64,000 nucleotides of DNA from Pseudoalteromonas sp. XMcav2-N (GTDB lineage: Bacteria > Pseudomonadota > Gammaproteobacteria > Enterobacterales > Alteromonadaceae), in the NCBI RefSeq assembly GCF_024124545.1, contig NZ_JAMXSF010000012.1:62001-126000 (forward strand). The letters are read 5' to 3'. Every line of letters starts with the position of its first letter. The first letter of the stretch is position 1. Shown one piece after another: positions 9,384-17,902 of this stretch. A program made the position numbers and the translations under genes. Below the pieces are notes generated by a model that did no database searches, was not told where the DNA came from, and saw only the letters and a list, made by a program, of their open reading frames with translations.

Positions 9384-9463
9384 TCACAGTCCTTAAGCAC
9401 ATTGATCGCCGTTAGTGGCCCGGTTAGTATATGAGCTGAGCCCGCTGGCTAATATGGAAAATC

Positions 9464-10270
9464 ATGACACAAAGTTTATCAAATCGGACAGATGCTTCCT
9501 GGCGCAGTGTGTCCAGTCGCTTTAAAAGAAAGACACTGGGCAGGCCGATCTTCCCACGCCCTACCACTATGCCCGCCAATGAGCATGTGCGCTCACACAG
9601 CCATCACTGGGGGCAGATCACTTATATTAGTGATTCGGTCATGACCATTTTTACGCCGCAGGGCACTTTCGTCATTCCACCGCAACAGGCATTGTGGATC
9701 CCACCCAATGTGGAGCATGAAACATTCTGCCGCTATGGCGGGCATTTTCGCAGCGTTTATATTGATGAAAAGTATGCCGCGATATTAGGCGATCAGGCAA
9801 AAACTCTGGTAGTTGATACGCTGCTAAAAGAGATGATCCTGACCATCTGCACCTGGCCCGAAGACTATCTGCTCGATGATAAAACCGAGCGCTTTATCCA
9901 GGTGTTTATCGATCGACTGGAGCTGGCGCCCACCAGCGCGTTTTTTATTCCCAAGGCAGATGACCAGCGACTGCTGCCGATTGTCAGTGAACTGTATTCT
10001 AACCCGGGCTGTACACGGACTTTAGAGCAGTGGGGTGAACAGGTCGGCGCATCGGCCAGAACACTGAACCGGCTGTTTCATAAAAGCTTTGCCATGAGCT
10101 TTAGTCAGTGGAAGCAAAAACTCAGAGCGCTGCGTGCGGTGGAAATGCTCACCGCCGGAGAAACCCAACAGGCCATTGCCCAGCAGCTGGGTTTCGAATC
10201 CAGTTCGGCGTTTAATAGCGCGTTTAAGAAGTACTTTGGTACAACCCCCCGGCAATACATAAAACGCTAA
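9464..10270 (+). CDS. AraC-family transcriptional regulator with cupin N-terminal domain
   Basis: A 268-residue regulator. The N-terminal half resembles the cupin sensor of AraC proteins (ANEHVRSHSHHWGQITY, then FVIPPQQALWIPPNVEHE). The C-terminal 85 residues hold two helix-turn-helix units: LEQWGEQVGASARTLNRLFHK and a second one ending in the AraC signature around QQLGFESSSAFNSAFKKYFG followed by TTPRQYIK. It is divergent from the MFS gene, which it probably controls. The closest described architecture is the NimR/YeaM-type group of efflux regulators, but the assignment to that group is tentative. Confidence 0.9.
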   Translation: MTQSLSNRTDASWRSVSSRFKRKTLGRPIFPRPTTMPANEHVRSHSHHWGQITYISDSVMTIFTPQGTFVIPPQQALWIPPNVEHETFCRYGGHFRSVYIDEKYAAILGDQAKTLVVDTLLKEMILTICTWPEDYLLDDKTERFIQVFIDRLELAPTSAFFIPKADDQRLLPIVSELYSNPGCTRTLEQWGEQVGASARTLNRLFHKSFAMSFSQWKQKLRALRAVEMLTAGETQQAIAQQLGFESSSAFNSAFKKYFGTTPRQYIKR

Positions 10271-10359
10271 TATCCCCCTGCAGAGAGAAGATAGTCAGCT
10301 CATCATAGGCTGATGATCAGACGTTACCTGAACTGGAGCAAATAACTCAAGGCAGTTTA

Positions 10360-10384
10360 AAAGAAAAAGGGGCCACAAGCCCCT
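10360..10384 (-). terminator. Terminator of the cysteine-containing secreted protein gene
   Basis: On the minus strand AGGGGC (10379-10384) pairs with GCCCCT (10368-10373) across a 5-nt loop, followed by the T-rich run TTTTTCTTTT complementary to 10358-10367. It lies about 30 bp beyond the stop of the gene ending at 10414. Confidence 0.75.
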
Positions 10385-10413
10385 ACGATTCTAGATTTGT
10401 GTGGCAAAGTCCA

Positions 10414-11265
10414 TCACGGCTTGTAGTAACAAACGGCTTGGCGGCTCAGCTCACCCGGCACGCCAGTAAAGCCAAATTTACACTCATATTCCGCACCTTG
10501 AAACCAGTTTCTTAAAGCAAATTCAATGTCAGTGTAACGCTTAAAAGATTGAGACGTACTTCCGGGAGCCGGATAAGTTGCAGTTGTCTTATTATTATCC
10601 TGTTTAAACTTAACTTCATCAGTGCCCTGGCATCCATCTTTCGTCATGATACAAATGTTAGTAGGCACTTTCTTGCCGTCTTTGCGTACACTGAAGTGCA
10701 TGGTAATACCAGTTTTATTCAATTGACCACTTTCGCCAGACACTAAGTTTGCAATCTGTTTGATCGACTCATCTACCGCCTGGACACCTGCTCGGACCGC
10801 AGCACTATTCAGGAAGGCCTGAACCAGCCCCTGTTCCTGTGCCGGTGGCGCAGAAGGAACCGGACGTCGGCTTGTTCGTTGCACATGCTGGAACTGCTGC
10901 ATTTCAAACCCGTACATTTCATAGCTTTGCTGCTCTTCTGGCACATTACCATGTGGCGTACAGTTATTCCTCGGATCCATGCAGGGGTCATATGGTACAT
11001 AGCGGTAAGAATAGAGACCACGATTTATCCCTGCACGGATAAAGTCCTCAAGTATGGTTCGGGTATGCGCCTGCGTCATACAATAGCCGTTGTTGATCGT
11101 ACACAATGAAGAAAAAGTAATATTCTGCATCTTGCCGTTGGCCACGGTCAGAAATACTTGGATCTCTTCCCCTTCCCGGGTTTTGAAGTATATTTCTTTA
11201 TGAGGGGTGGCAAATGTATTCATGCTGATAAACAGACCCAGCAAGGCAAAAATCATTTTTTGCAT
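10414..11265 (-). CDS. Secreted protein of unknown function with several cysteines
   Basis: Not recognised. A protein of 283 residues with a clear signal peptide (MQKMIFALLGLFISMNTFA, cleavage before TPHK). Eight or so cysteines lie in the mature part (CTINNGYC, CMDPRNNC, CIMTKDGC, and two near the end in YECKF and AVCYYKP), suggesting disulphide bonds in the periplasm or outside the cell. A proline/glutamine-rich linker (about residues 125-150, SRRPVPSAPPAQEQG) separates two parts. ATG at 11265 has a good ribosome-binding sequence (AAGGA, 8 nt upstream). Its own terminator and the long AT-rich upstream region suggest a single-gene unit. Codon use looks ordinary. Confidence 0.75.
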   Translation of the reverse strand: MQKMIFALLGLFISMNTFATPHKEIYFKTREGEEIQVFLTVANGKMQNITFSSLCTINNGYCMTQAHTRTILEDFIRAGINRGLYSYRYVPYDPCMDPRNNCTPHGNVPEEQQSYEMYGFEMQQFQHVQRTSRRPVPSAPPAQEQGLVQAFLNSAAVRAGVQAVDESIKQIANLVSGESGQLNKTGITMHFSVRKDGKKVPTNICIMTKDGCQGTDEVKFKQDNNKTTATYPAPGSTSQSFKRYTDIEFALRNWFQGAEYECKFGFTGVPGELSRQAVCYYKP

Positions 11266-11417
11266 TTTTTAATCCTTAAATACTAGACTCAACTTTTCAT
11301 CTATGTTTCCATAAACGGAAACAAAAATTAACAAAAAAAACACCAAAAATCAACACGCATTGCAAATTCAAGCTTAGAGATATAATTTGGATATTTTTCA
11401 GCCAATTAACATCGTAA

Positions 11418-11429
11418 TACTGTACAGTA
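11418..11429. promoter_or_regulatory. Palindrome upstream of the S24-type repressor gene, candidate operator
   Basis: TACTGTACAGTA is a perfect 12-bp palindrome 57 bp before the start of the S24-type regulator. Its position is suitable for autoregulation. It lacks the CTGT-N8-ACAG spacing of an E. coli LexA box, so a LexA site is not claimed. Confidence 0.4.
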
Positions 11430-11485
11430 ACTCAAGAGACAAGTACTCTGAGCGCCTTTCTTCGTTGTAACCTGCATGGGGTGTC

Positions 11486-12139
11486 ATGAGCACAGCATTT
11501 TCGCGTCGATTTGTTACCTTAATCGACCAGTTTAGTGCCGGAAATAAGCGTCAGTTTGCGCTACTTACCGGCAAATCACCGTCGCATATTTATCGTATTT
11601 GTCGTGGTCTGAGCAGACCATCCGTTGCTTATCTGGAGCATTTGTACAGTCTATTTGGCCTGGATCTGAACTGGTTGCTTACAGGTGAACAACCCGTTGA
11701 ACATGCCACGCGATCTGGTGGCGAGGACATGCTGATGGTACCTAAGCTGGATGTGGAAGCCAGTGCCGGTTTTGGTAGCATCAATGGCAGTGAAGATATC
11801 ACAGAACAGTTCGCCCTGAATAAACGCTGGTTGAGCACTCAGCTGGGCGTGTACAGTGAACAGCTGGCGTTTGTTACTATTCGCGGTGACAGTATGCTAC
11901 CGACGCTGCAACACGGCGACATGGTACTGGTTGATTTAAGCCAGCGTGACGCGAACAAACGTGGTGTATTTGTGCTGCAAACCGAAGATGGTCTGATGGC
12001 CAAACGCTTACAACAGCACCGGGATCATATTAGCGTTGTGAGTGATAACCCTGAGTACCCGGCCTGGCAGATCCAGGCCGACAATGCTCAGCAACATGGT
12101 ATCGCAGGCAGAATCGTCTGGTGTGGTCGCAGTATGTAA
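11486..12139 (+). CDS. XRE-type repressor with S24/LexA-like peptidase domain
   Basis: A 217-residue protein with an N-terminal lambda-type helix-turn-helix (about residues 18-50, RQFALLTGKSPSHIYRICRG) and a C-terminal S24 domain. The serine-lysine dyad is visible: Ser136 in RGDSMLPTL and Lys173 in MAKRL. An Ala-Gly pair (Ala94-Gly95 in EASAGFG) is placed where self-cleaving repressors are cut. This resembles phage C2/CI-type repressors, but no phage genes surround it; it sits next to the housekeeping gene trpS. It may be a chromosomal stress-responsive regulator. A perfect palindrome lies 57 bp upstream. It shares a bidirectional terminator with the convergent trpS. Confidence 0.88.
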   Translation: MSTAFSRRFVTLIDQFSAGNKRQFALLTGKSPSHIYRICRGLSRPSVAYLEHLYSLFGLDLNWLLTGEQPVEHATRSGGEDMLMVPKLDVEASAGFGSINGSEDITEQFALNKRWLSTQLGVYSEQLAFVTIRGDSMLPTLQHGDMVLVDLSQRDANKRGVFVLQTEDGLMAKRLQQHRDHISVVSDNPEYPAWQIQADNAQQHGIAGRIVWCGRSM

Positions 12140-12152
12140 CCCCTAAGACAGC

Positions 12153-12178
12153 AAAAAGCCAGCATAAGCTGGCTTTTT
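12153..12178. terminator. Bidirectional terminator between the S24 repressor gene and trpS
   Basis: AAAAAGCCAGC (12153-12163) and GCTGGCTTTTT (12168-12178) form a perfect stem around ATAA. The A-run before and T-run after let it work for both converging genes. Confidence 0.92.
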
Positions 12179-12196
12179 GTTTTTATAGCCTGACGG

Positions 12197-13201
12197 CTAC
12201 GGGCGCGGAATAAATCCAACGGCGTCGTATGCCGCTTTCAGCGTTTTCTCAGCACGGGCTCCGGCCTTTTCTGCACCGTTGCGCATGATCTGATCTAGCA
12301 GCGCCTGATCTTCACGGATCTCTCTGAAGCGTGCCTGCATCGGCTCCAGCATGGCCACAACCGCATCAGCGGTGTCTTTTTTCAGATGACCATACATTTT
12401 GTCTTCGTACTCAGGCACCAGATCAGCCACATCGCGTTTGGTTGCCACTGACAACAGAGTCAGCAGGTTAGAAACACCGGGCTTTTCTTCACGGTCAAAG
12501 TAAATGCGCGCCTGCTCATCTGAATCCGTCACTGCCTTTTTAAGCTTTTTCTCAATCTTTTTCGGTTCATCCAGAAGCATAATGTATGCATTGGGGTTGT
12601 CGTCCGATTTAGACATTTTCTTTAACGGATCCTGCAAGCTCATTACCCGTGCGCCCAGCTCAGGAATGTACGGCTCCGGGACTTTAAATACATCACCATA
12701 TAAGTTGTTAAAGCGCGTTGCGATATCACGGGTGAGTTCAAGGTGCTGTTTCTGGTCTTCTCCCACAGGGACCTGATCGGCCTGATAAAGCAGAATGTCT
12801 GCAGCCTGAAGTACCGGATAAGAAAACAAGCCAACGTTGACATTATTGGTGTTCTTGGCTGACTTGTCCTTGAACTGAGTCATACGATTCAGCTCACCCA
12901 TTTGCGCATAACAGTTCAGCACCCAGCTTAACTGGGCATGCTCTGGCACCTGCGACTGCACAAACAACGCCGACTTTTCAGGGTCGATACCGCAGGCCGC
13001 ATACAGCGCAATACCATCTAAAACTCGCTCACGCAGGGCACTTGGTTCCTGACGCACAGTGATGGCATGCAAATCAACCAGCATAAAGAAACAATCATGA
13101 TCTTCCTGTAGCTTAAGCCACTGGTTAATGGCACCCACATAATTGCCTATTGTCATACCACCGGTTGGCTGAATGCCACTTAATACTACTGGTTTAGTCA
13201 T
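12197..13201 (-). CDS. trpS: Tryptophanyl-tRNA synthetase
   Basis: Class I aminoacyl-tRNA synthetase of 334 residues that charges tRNA-Trp with tryptophan. The HIGH-type signature appears as TIGN (residues 17-20, in [13 protein letters not shown]) and the KMSKS loop is at 195-199. The length is normal for bacterial TrpS. The gene starts inside the end of gph (8-bp overlap), so trpS, gph and rpe form a tightly packed leftward operon, the same set that accompanies dam in E. coli. It ends at a bidirectional terminator. Confidence 0.97.
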   Translation of the reverse strand: MTKPVVLSGIQPTGGMTIGNYVGAINQWLKLQEDHDCFFMLVDLHAITVRQEPSALRERVLDGIALYAACGIDPEKSALFVQSQVPEHAQLSWVLNCYAQMGELNRMTQFKDKSAKNTNNVNVGLFSYPVLQAADILLYQADQVPVGEDQKQHLELTRDIATRFNNLYGDVFKVPEPYIPELGARVMSLQDPLKKMSKSDDNPNAYIMLLDEPKKIEKKLKKAVTDSDEQARIYFDREEKPGVSNLLTLLSVATKRDVADLVPEYEDKMYGHLKKDTADAVVAMLEPMQARFREIREDQALLDQIMRNGAEKAGARAEKTLKAAYDAVGFIPRP

Positions 13202-13892
13202 TGTGTTCCTTTAGTCCTATCTTAGTTAAAGGTTGATTTAAAATGGGGATTATATCCAAGAAGCCCTCACAGAGGTACTGTGGATTAAATGTCGCCAGGT
13301 CCAGTCCTTGATTGTACCCATTTTTGAGTGCAATCACAGGCATTTCAGCGGCCTGGGCTGCCAAAATATCACTTTTCGAATCACCCACCATAATGGCATC
13401 TTGTGGCTCGATGTTCAGCTGCAGACAGGCCGACAGGAGCGGTTCTGCCGCAGGCTTTTTCTGACCGTCATCACCACACACAACCACCTCAAAATGTTGG
13501 CTCAGGTTGAGGCTATCGAGTAGCTGTAGTGTAAATTCCCGGCTTTTATTGGTTACGACAGCTTTGGGGACATGATTGAATGCTGCCAATACCGTTTCGA
13601 CATTGGCATAAAGCAGTGAATATTGCCCAACAAGCGCCCGATAATGGCCTGCAAATCGTTCCTGTGCTTCTGTCACCAAACGCGGGGGCAATTCTGCGTT
13701 GATCTCATTGCTACCACTGAGACCACGCTGTACCAGCACGTCAATCCCATTGCCGACCCACTCAAGCACCTGAGTGCGACTGACCACAGGAAATGCCACT
13801 TCTGTTAAAGTCAGATTCAGTGCCATATACAAATCGTGCGCACTGTCGACCAGCGTCCCGTCAAGATCAAATAAAATACCCTGATACCGCAT
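13194..13892 (-). CDS. gph: Phosphoglycolate phosphatase
   Basis: HAD-superfamily phosphatase of 232 residues that removes 2-phosphoglycolate, formed for example during repair of oxidised DNA ends. HAD motif I is DLDGT (residues 9-13, with nucleophile Asp9), motif II lies in VVTNKS, the lysine of motif III in QKKPAAEPL, and motif IV is VGDSKSD. A helical cap sits between motifs I and II. The start overlaps the rpe stop by one base and the end overlaps trpS by 8 bp, so translation is probably coupled across the three genes. Confidence 0.94.
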   Translation of the reverse strand: MRYQGILFDLDGTLVDSAHDLYMALNLTLTEVAFPVVSRTQVLEWVGNGIDVLVQRGLSGSNEINAELPPRLVTEAQERFAGHYRALVGQYSLLYANVETVLAAFNHVPKAVVTNKSREFTLQLLDSLNLSQHFEVVVCGDDGQKKPAAEPLLSACLQLNIEPQDAIMVGDSKSDILAAQAAEMPVIALKNGYNQGLDLATFNPQYLCEGFLDIIPILNQPLTKIGLKEHND

Positions 13893-14581
13893 TAGCCCAC
13901 CTTAGCGAGCTCTGTACGCATCGCATCAATGACCGTCCGATAGTCTGGTTGATTAAAAATAGCCGATCCAGCAACAAACATATCCGCGCCTGCCGCAGCA
14001 ACCTCAGCGATGTTATCGACTTTAATACCGCCGTCGACTTCAAGACGAATTTTTCGACCGCTGGCATCAATACGCTCACGGACCTGACGCAGTTTATCGA
14101 GTGTCTGAGGGATAAAACTCTGGCCACCAAAACCCGGATTCACAGACATCAGCAGGATCTGATCCACTTTATCCATCACATAATCCAGATAATGCAATGG
14201 TGTTGCAGGGTTAAGCACCAAACCCGCTTCACAGCCCTGCTCTTTGATCAAACCCAGACTGCGGTCAATGTGTTCACTGGCTTCCGGGTGAAAAGTGATA
14301 ATGTCAGCCCCCGCTTTCGCGAATTCGGGGATGAGGCTATCTACGGGTTTAATCATAAGGTGTACATCGATTGGGGCGGTGATACCGTAGTTGCGCAAGG
14401 CTTCACAGATCATTGGGCCAAAAGTCAGGTTGGGGACATAATGGTTATCCATGACGTCGAAATGCACAACATCTGCACCGGCAGCCAATACCTTGGCGAC
14501 GTCTTCACCCAACTTTGCAAAATCGGCAGACAAAATGGACGGTGCAATTAAGAACTCGGATTTATTATTGTTCTGCGACAT
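13892..14581 (-). CDS. rpe: Ribulose-phosphate 3-epimerase
   Basis: TIM-barrel epimerase of 229 residues interconverting ribulose 5-phosphate and xylulose 5-phosphate in the pentose phosphate pathway. Signature segments are present: the N-terminal APSILSADF, the metal-binding [17 protein letters not shown], the later [12 protein letters not shown] and VDGGI, and the phosphate-binding FVAGSAIF near the C-terminus. It is the first gene of the rpe-gph-trpS unit. The upstream region (14582-14750) is shared with a divergent small-protein gene. Confidence 0.97.
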   Translation of the reverse strand: MSQNNNKSEFLIAPSILSADFAKLGEDVAKVLAAGADVVHFDVMDNHYVPNLTFGPMICEALRNYGITAPIDVHLMIKPVDSLIPEFAKAGADIITFHPEASEHIDRSLGLIKEQGCEAGLVLNPATPLHYLDYVMDKVDQILLMSVNPGFGGQSFIPQTLDKLRQVRERIDASGRKIRLEVDGGIKVDNIAEVAAAGADMFVAGSAIFNQPDYRTVIDAMRTELAKVG

Positions 14582-14705
14582 ACTACCCCCTGAAACAAAA
14601 TGTCAGCGGCTACTGTAACCTATCTTAGCGTTAAAAACACCTGATTGTTGGGCGCTCGTAGTAATCTCATTTGCGAGCAATTGCAACTTTTGCAAGACAA
14701 AGCGA

Positions 14706-14734
14706 TTGTTTAATAATCACTCATAGTGTACTAT
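14706..14734 (+). promoter_or_regulatory. Predicted sigma-70 promoter of the small secreted protein gene
   Basis: TTGTTT (14706-14711) and TACTAT (14729-14734) are separated by exactly 17 bp, with the gene start about 30 bp downstream. Confidence 0.55.
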
Positions 14735-14765
14735 TTATAGATAACTATTCACTGGGGATATGGTT

Positions 14766-15065
14766 ATGTTAGGTCAGCTAAAAACACGGACGCTTTTGCT
14801 TACGGCTGCTGTAGTCTTGTCTGCTGGCGTGTTTTCGTTCAGCGGCGATGATGCCTTAATCGCAAAACACCACTCGTGTCAATGTTCTACAACTCAAGTG
14901 AGTCAGCATGCGCAAGCCAATGCATGCAAGCTGGAATCACACACCAGCTGGTACGCCTGGCTTACTGGCGGCAGTAGTAACGGGCAATTCCATTACCTGG
15001 ATCTGCTTGAACTGTTACTTGGTTCAGATGACGAGCAGACTTCAAGTCAGTTTTCACAATTTTAA
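14766..15065 (+). CDS. Small secreted or anchored protein of unknown function
   Basis: Not recognised. A 99-residue protein with an N-terminal hydrophobic segment (about residues 10-27, TLLLTAAVVLSAGVFSFSG) that could be a signal peptide or anchor. A cysteine pair (CQC) and a further Cys follow around residues 39-55, and the tail is acidic/serine-rich. The second ATG (14766) is preferred over the one at 14760 because GGGG at 14754-14757 is then 8 nt away instead of 2. A good promoter precedes it. The next small gene on the same strand starts 88 bp later, so the two may be cotranscribed. Confidence 0.6.
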   Translation: MLGQLKTRTLLLTAAVVLSAGVFSFSGDDALIAKHHSCQCSTTQVSQHAQANACKLESHTSWYAWLTGGSSNGQFHYLDLLELLLGSDDEQTSSQFSQF

Positions 15066-15152
15066 TTCAGTACAAGTACACTTAGCTAAGGCGAGTTTGT
15101 ATTTGTACACTATACTGATCGGTATCTTAGTTCAGACAGGAGCCGGGACGCC

Positions 15153-15347
15153 GTGACAGAACGATTCTTTATACTCATTCAGAGTGTACTTGCTGCGATG
15201 TTTGGAGTGCAGAGTCAGGCCAAATATCGCATCGACTTCAACCAGAAACACTTTTGGCCCTTTGCCTTTCTCGCCGTGTGCTTTGTTATTTTACTGGTGC
15301 TGGTGTTAGCTTGGTTTGTCAATTCAGTGGTGCTGTCGCAGCCATAA
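15153..15347 (+). CDS. DUF2970 family small membrane protein
   Basis: A 64-residue protein. The first half carries the family-like segment QSVLAAMFGVQSQAKYRIDF, and one transmembrane helix occupies about residues 35-58 (PFAFLAVCFVILLVLVLAWFV). This matches the short DUF2970 proteins common in proteobacteria, whose function is unknown. The start is GTG at 15153, supported by GGAG about 11 nt upstream. It is followed after 20 bp by a MITE-like element. Confidence 0.75.
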   Translation: MTERFFILIQSVLAAMFGVQSQAKYRIDFNQKHFWPFAFLAVCFVILLVLVLAWFVNSVVLSQP

Positions 15348-15366
15348 ACCTGTAAATGCTGAAGGG

Positions 15367-15579
15367 TTATACCAATTTGCTTAATTAGTGTTCTATTTTG
15401 AGGCAATAAAATAGGGTCGATAACACCGCTCCCGTGTCCTGCTATCGCTGAGGCACCTATGTCCATATAGGCGAGGCAAAAATTTTGCTATTTAGTTGTT
15501 CTAAATGAGAAATTTTTAACGCCGTTAGCGTCATATTTGCTCCTTCAAATAGAGCAGGTATTAAGTGAAATTGGTATTA
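15367..15579. mobile_element. MITE-like element with 9-bp terminal inverted repeats
   Basis: A 213-bp noncoding segment bounded by TACCAATTT (from 15370) and AAATTGGTA (ending 15576), a perfect 9-bp inverted terminal pair that continues imperfectly inward. It is flanked on both sides by TTA (15367-15369 and 15577-15579), a candidate 3-bp target duplication. The interior is AT-rich with several short palindromes (CCTATGTCCATATAGG, GCAAAAATTTTGC) and holds no ORF. The right-hand TTA is the reverse complement of the dam stop codon. No second copy was noticed in this window. Confidence 0.6.
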
Positions 15580-16407
15580 GTCGTGATACAAAGCCATTAG
15601 CTCATCAACCCGGTTCCGGCCTGTGCCTTTCGGGCTAATGGTCCGCTTTACCTGGATCACATCCAGTTTAGCTTGGCTATATATTTTGCGTGTCAGCACA
15701 GTGTCGTGGTTGGAAATAAGCACAGGAGTATGCTGCTCAAATGCGGCAGTCTCCGCCAGGTTTGCAAGTTGCGCCTGATCATCCAGGTTGAACCCGCCTT
15801 TAGCATAAGCAGTAAATGAAGCGGTTTTGCTTAATGGCACATAGGGTGGATCACAGTACACCACAGCTTTGTCTGGGATACGTTTAAAAACCTGCTCATA
15901 ACTCAGGCAGGTAAATGTGGCCTGCTGTGCTTTTTCTGAAAAAAAGTACAGTTCGTTTTCCGGGAAATAGGGACGTTTGTATTTACCGAACGGCACATTG
16001 AAAATGCCCTTCAGATTGTAGCGGCATAAACCATTGTATCCATGGCGATTCATATATAAAAACAGAATAGCTCGTTCATATACGTCGACACTTTCATTAA
16101 ATTGCTGACGATACGCATAATACGCATCGGAATGGTTATTCAGATCCACAAACAGCTTTTTGGCATCACTGATGAACTCATCCGGTGTGCGTTGCAGCTC
16201 TTTGTACAGGTTAATCAGATCCGCATTGATGTCATTGAGTATATAGTGCTTAAAGTGGCTGTTGAGAAAGACAGAACCGGCCCCAACAAAGGGCTCCACC
16301 AGAGTTTCGGCCTCTTCATTTGCGGCTTGCAAGCGCTTGGTAATATCTTCCACCAAGGCGTATTTTCCACCTGCCCATTTTAGAAAAGCTCTGGTTTTTT
16401 TTTGCAT
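15577..16407 (-). CDS. dam: DNA adenine methyltransferase Dam (GATC)
   Basis: N6-adenine methyltransferase of 276 residues, modifying GATC sites for mismatch repair strand discrimination and replication control. The AdoMet-binding FLKWAGGK motif is at residues 8-15, FVGAGSVF at about 39-46, and the catalytic DPPY (CDPPYVPLS) near 186. Order of motifs is that of the alpha class of amino-methylases, as in E. coli Dam. Its stop codon coincides with the edge of a MITE-like element. damX lies 37 bp upstream on the same strand. Confidence 0.96.
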   Translation of the reverse strand: MQKKTRAFLKWAGGKYALVEDITKRLQAANEEAETLVEPFVGAGSVFLNSHFKHYILNDINADLINLYKELQRTPDEFISDAKKLFVDLNNHSDAYYAYRQQFNESVDVYERAILFLYMNRHGYNGLCRYNLKGIFNVPFGKYKRPYFPENELYFFSEKAQQATFTCLSYEQVFKRIPDKAVVYCDPPYVPLSKTASFTAYAKGGFNLDDQAQLANLAETAAFEQHTPVLISNHDTVLTRKIYSQAKLDVIQVKRTISPKGTGRNRVDELMALYHD

Positions 16408-16444
16408 GATCTGACTAGTTACCCCAAAGTAGCGCGATTCTACA

Positions 16445-17902
16445 CTATTTTTGTGTTTGTGACTGTTGGATTTGTTGCTTAATTTGCACGATACGTTTAA
16501 AAAACGGCTGCCCTGCTAATACCGCTTCCGGTAAATTAGCCCGTGCCTGTTTCGCCTCATCTAAGGTCGCAAAGGGTGCTACCGTCACAAACCACCAGTC
16601 TTTCCCGGCACGCACCACCTGTGCAGTTCGGATCTGTGACAAATTATGCTGTTCGATATACCGGCGTGCTACAGTATGATCTGTGACAGCAAGTAACTGA
16701 ATTGTCCATGCGTTGCTGTCCTGAGTCATAAACCAGTCATTGTCAGATTTAGTCTGTGGTTGCGCATCATTTGCAACCTGTACTGGTTTAACTGTGGGGT
16801 CTGGCTTCTGTGCCTGGTTTTCTATAACTGGCTGTGCGGTGTCATTGGGAGCTCCCTGCTCTGAAAGCGCCTGCGCAACAGCTGGCACATCAGCGGTACT
16901 TTGCAAGTCTGGTACGGGTGTTATATCACCTTCCTTTTGTTGTGCAGGGACCACACTCTGACCTGTACCCTGATCCGTATCACTCAGAGTTAAAGCATTC
17001 AGTATGGACTTCACATCATGCTGACTCATGCTCTGAGTATGCTCTCTTTCTTCGGCTGGTGTTTGAGGTTCAGGCTGCTCAGCCTCGGACAACACCTCTT
17101 GAGTTGTCAGCACCGTCGGCTGCGGTAGTTCGGTAACAGCTGCTTTTTCAACATCCTGTTGCATGCGCAATAGGTCCGCCCAGTCTTTTTGATACACTAC
17201 CGCTACCAGCGATAATATACCAATCGCAATAAATGCCCCCAAAAATCCACGTAGTTGTCGACGGCTTATTGTTCGTTCAGACTTGAGCGTCAGTTGATGC
17301 TGATTTTGCTGCCATTCCAGCAAAATACTGGGGTTGCCACCTGACTCATTTAAAAAAGTGGAGAAAATCGGATCTTCTTGCGGCGGAAGCTCTTGAAAGA
17401 ACATTGCCATCAGACGACGACTTTCCATTAATGATAAGGGTTCCAGGTGAATATCCAGCGCCTCGGGTAATATCTTTGGCGCTTGTCCTGTAGTCAAAAT
17501 ATATAAGGTATCAGGTGCTTTTTTCGCCAGCAACTGAAGTTCCTGGATAAGTTCATCACTGAGGTGACGTGCACCATCAATCACCCACAGAGACGGGCCA
17601 CAGGGTTGTTCATTGTACAGAACAAAAAAATTCTCACTCAATGACAACTTATGATCAACCAGAGGAGCGCGAAAACTGTTCTCTAGTAATTGCTGAACCA
17701 GTTCGGTGTCTTTGGTATGCGCGCTGAGCTTTACAAAGGCTTTATTAAATTCAGGGTATTTATCTGTGATGAAAGACTCAGCCAGATAGCTTTTACCTAA
17801 TCCGGAATTGCCAACCAGGCATATAAGATTCTGCCCATACTCAAACTGCATTGCAATCCGGTCGACCAGGGCAGCCCGACTCGGTAAAATTTGCGACTGC
17901 AT
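16445..17902 (-). CDS. damX: Cell-division protein DamX: AAA ATPase domain plus SPOR domain
   Basis: An inner-membrane protein of 485 residues. An N-terminal AAA-type domain has Walker A GNSGLGKS (31-38) and a Walker B-like LWVIDGARHL. A transmembrane helix lies around 236-256 (GAFIAIGILSLVAVVYQ). A long Gln/Pro/Glu-rich periplasmic linker follows (about 265-395), and a C-terminal SPOR domain that would bind denuded peptidoglycan at the septum runs from about 400 to 480. In E. coli DamX the ATPase domain is reduced, whereas here the P-loop is complete. The start overlaps the aroB stop by one base, so aroK, aroB, damX and dam look like one transcriptional unit. Confidence 0.9.
   Translation of the reverse strand: MQSQILPSRAALVDRIAMQFEYGQNLICLVGNSGLGKSYLAESFITDKYPEFNKAFVKLSAHTKDTELVQQLLENSFRAPLVDHKLSLSENFFVLYNEQPCGPSLWVIDGARHLSDELIQELQLLAKKAPDTLYILTTGQAPKILPEALDIHLEPLSLMESRRLMAMFFQELPPQEDPIFSTFLNESGGNPSILLEWQQNQHQLTLKSERTISRRQLRGFLGAFIAIGILSLVAVVYQKDWADLLRMQQDVEKAAVTELPQPTVLTTQEVLSEAEQPEPQTPAEEREHTQSMSQHDVKSILNALTLSDTDQGTGQSVVPAQQKEGDITPVPDLQSTADVPAVAQALSEQGAPNDTAQPVIENQAQKPDPTVKPVQVANDAQPQTKSDNDWFMTQDSNAWTIQLLAVTDHTVARRYIEQHNLSQIRTAQVVRAGKDWWFVTVAPFATLDEAKQARANLPEAVLAGQPFFKRIVQIKQQIQQSQTQK

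Noticed and set aside
11418..11429. LexA/SOS box upstream of the S24 regulator
   Set aside because: The palindrome is continuous, without the CTGT-N8-ACAG spacing of the E. coli-type box, so an SOS box is not supported.
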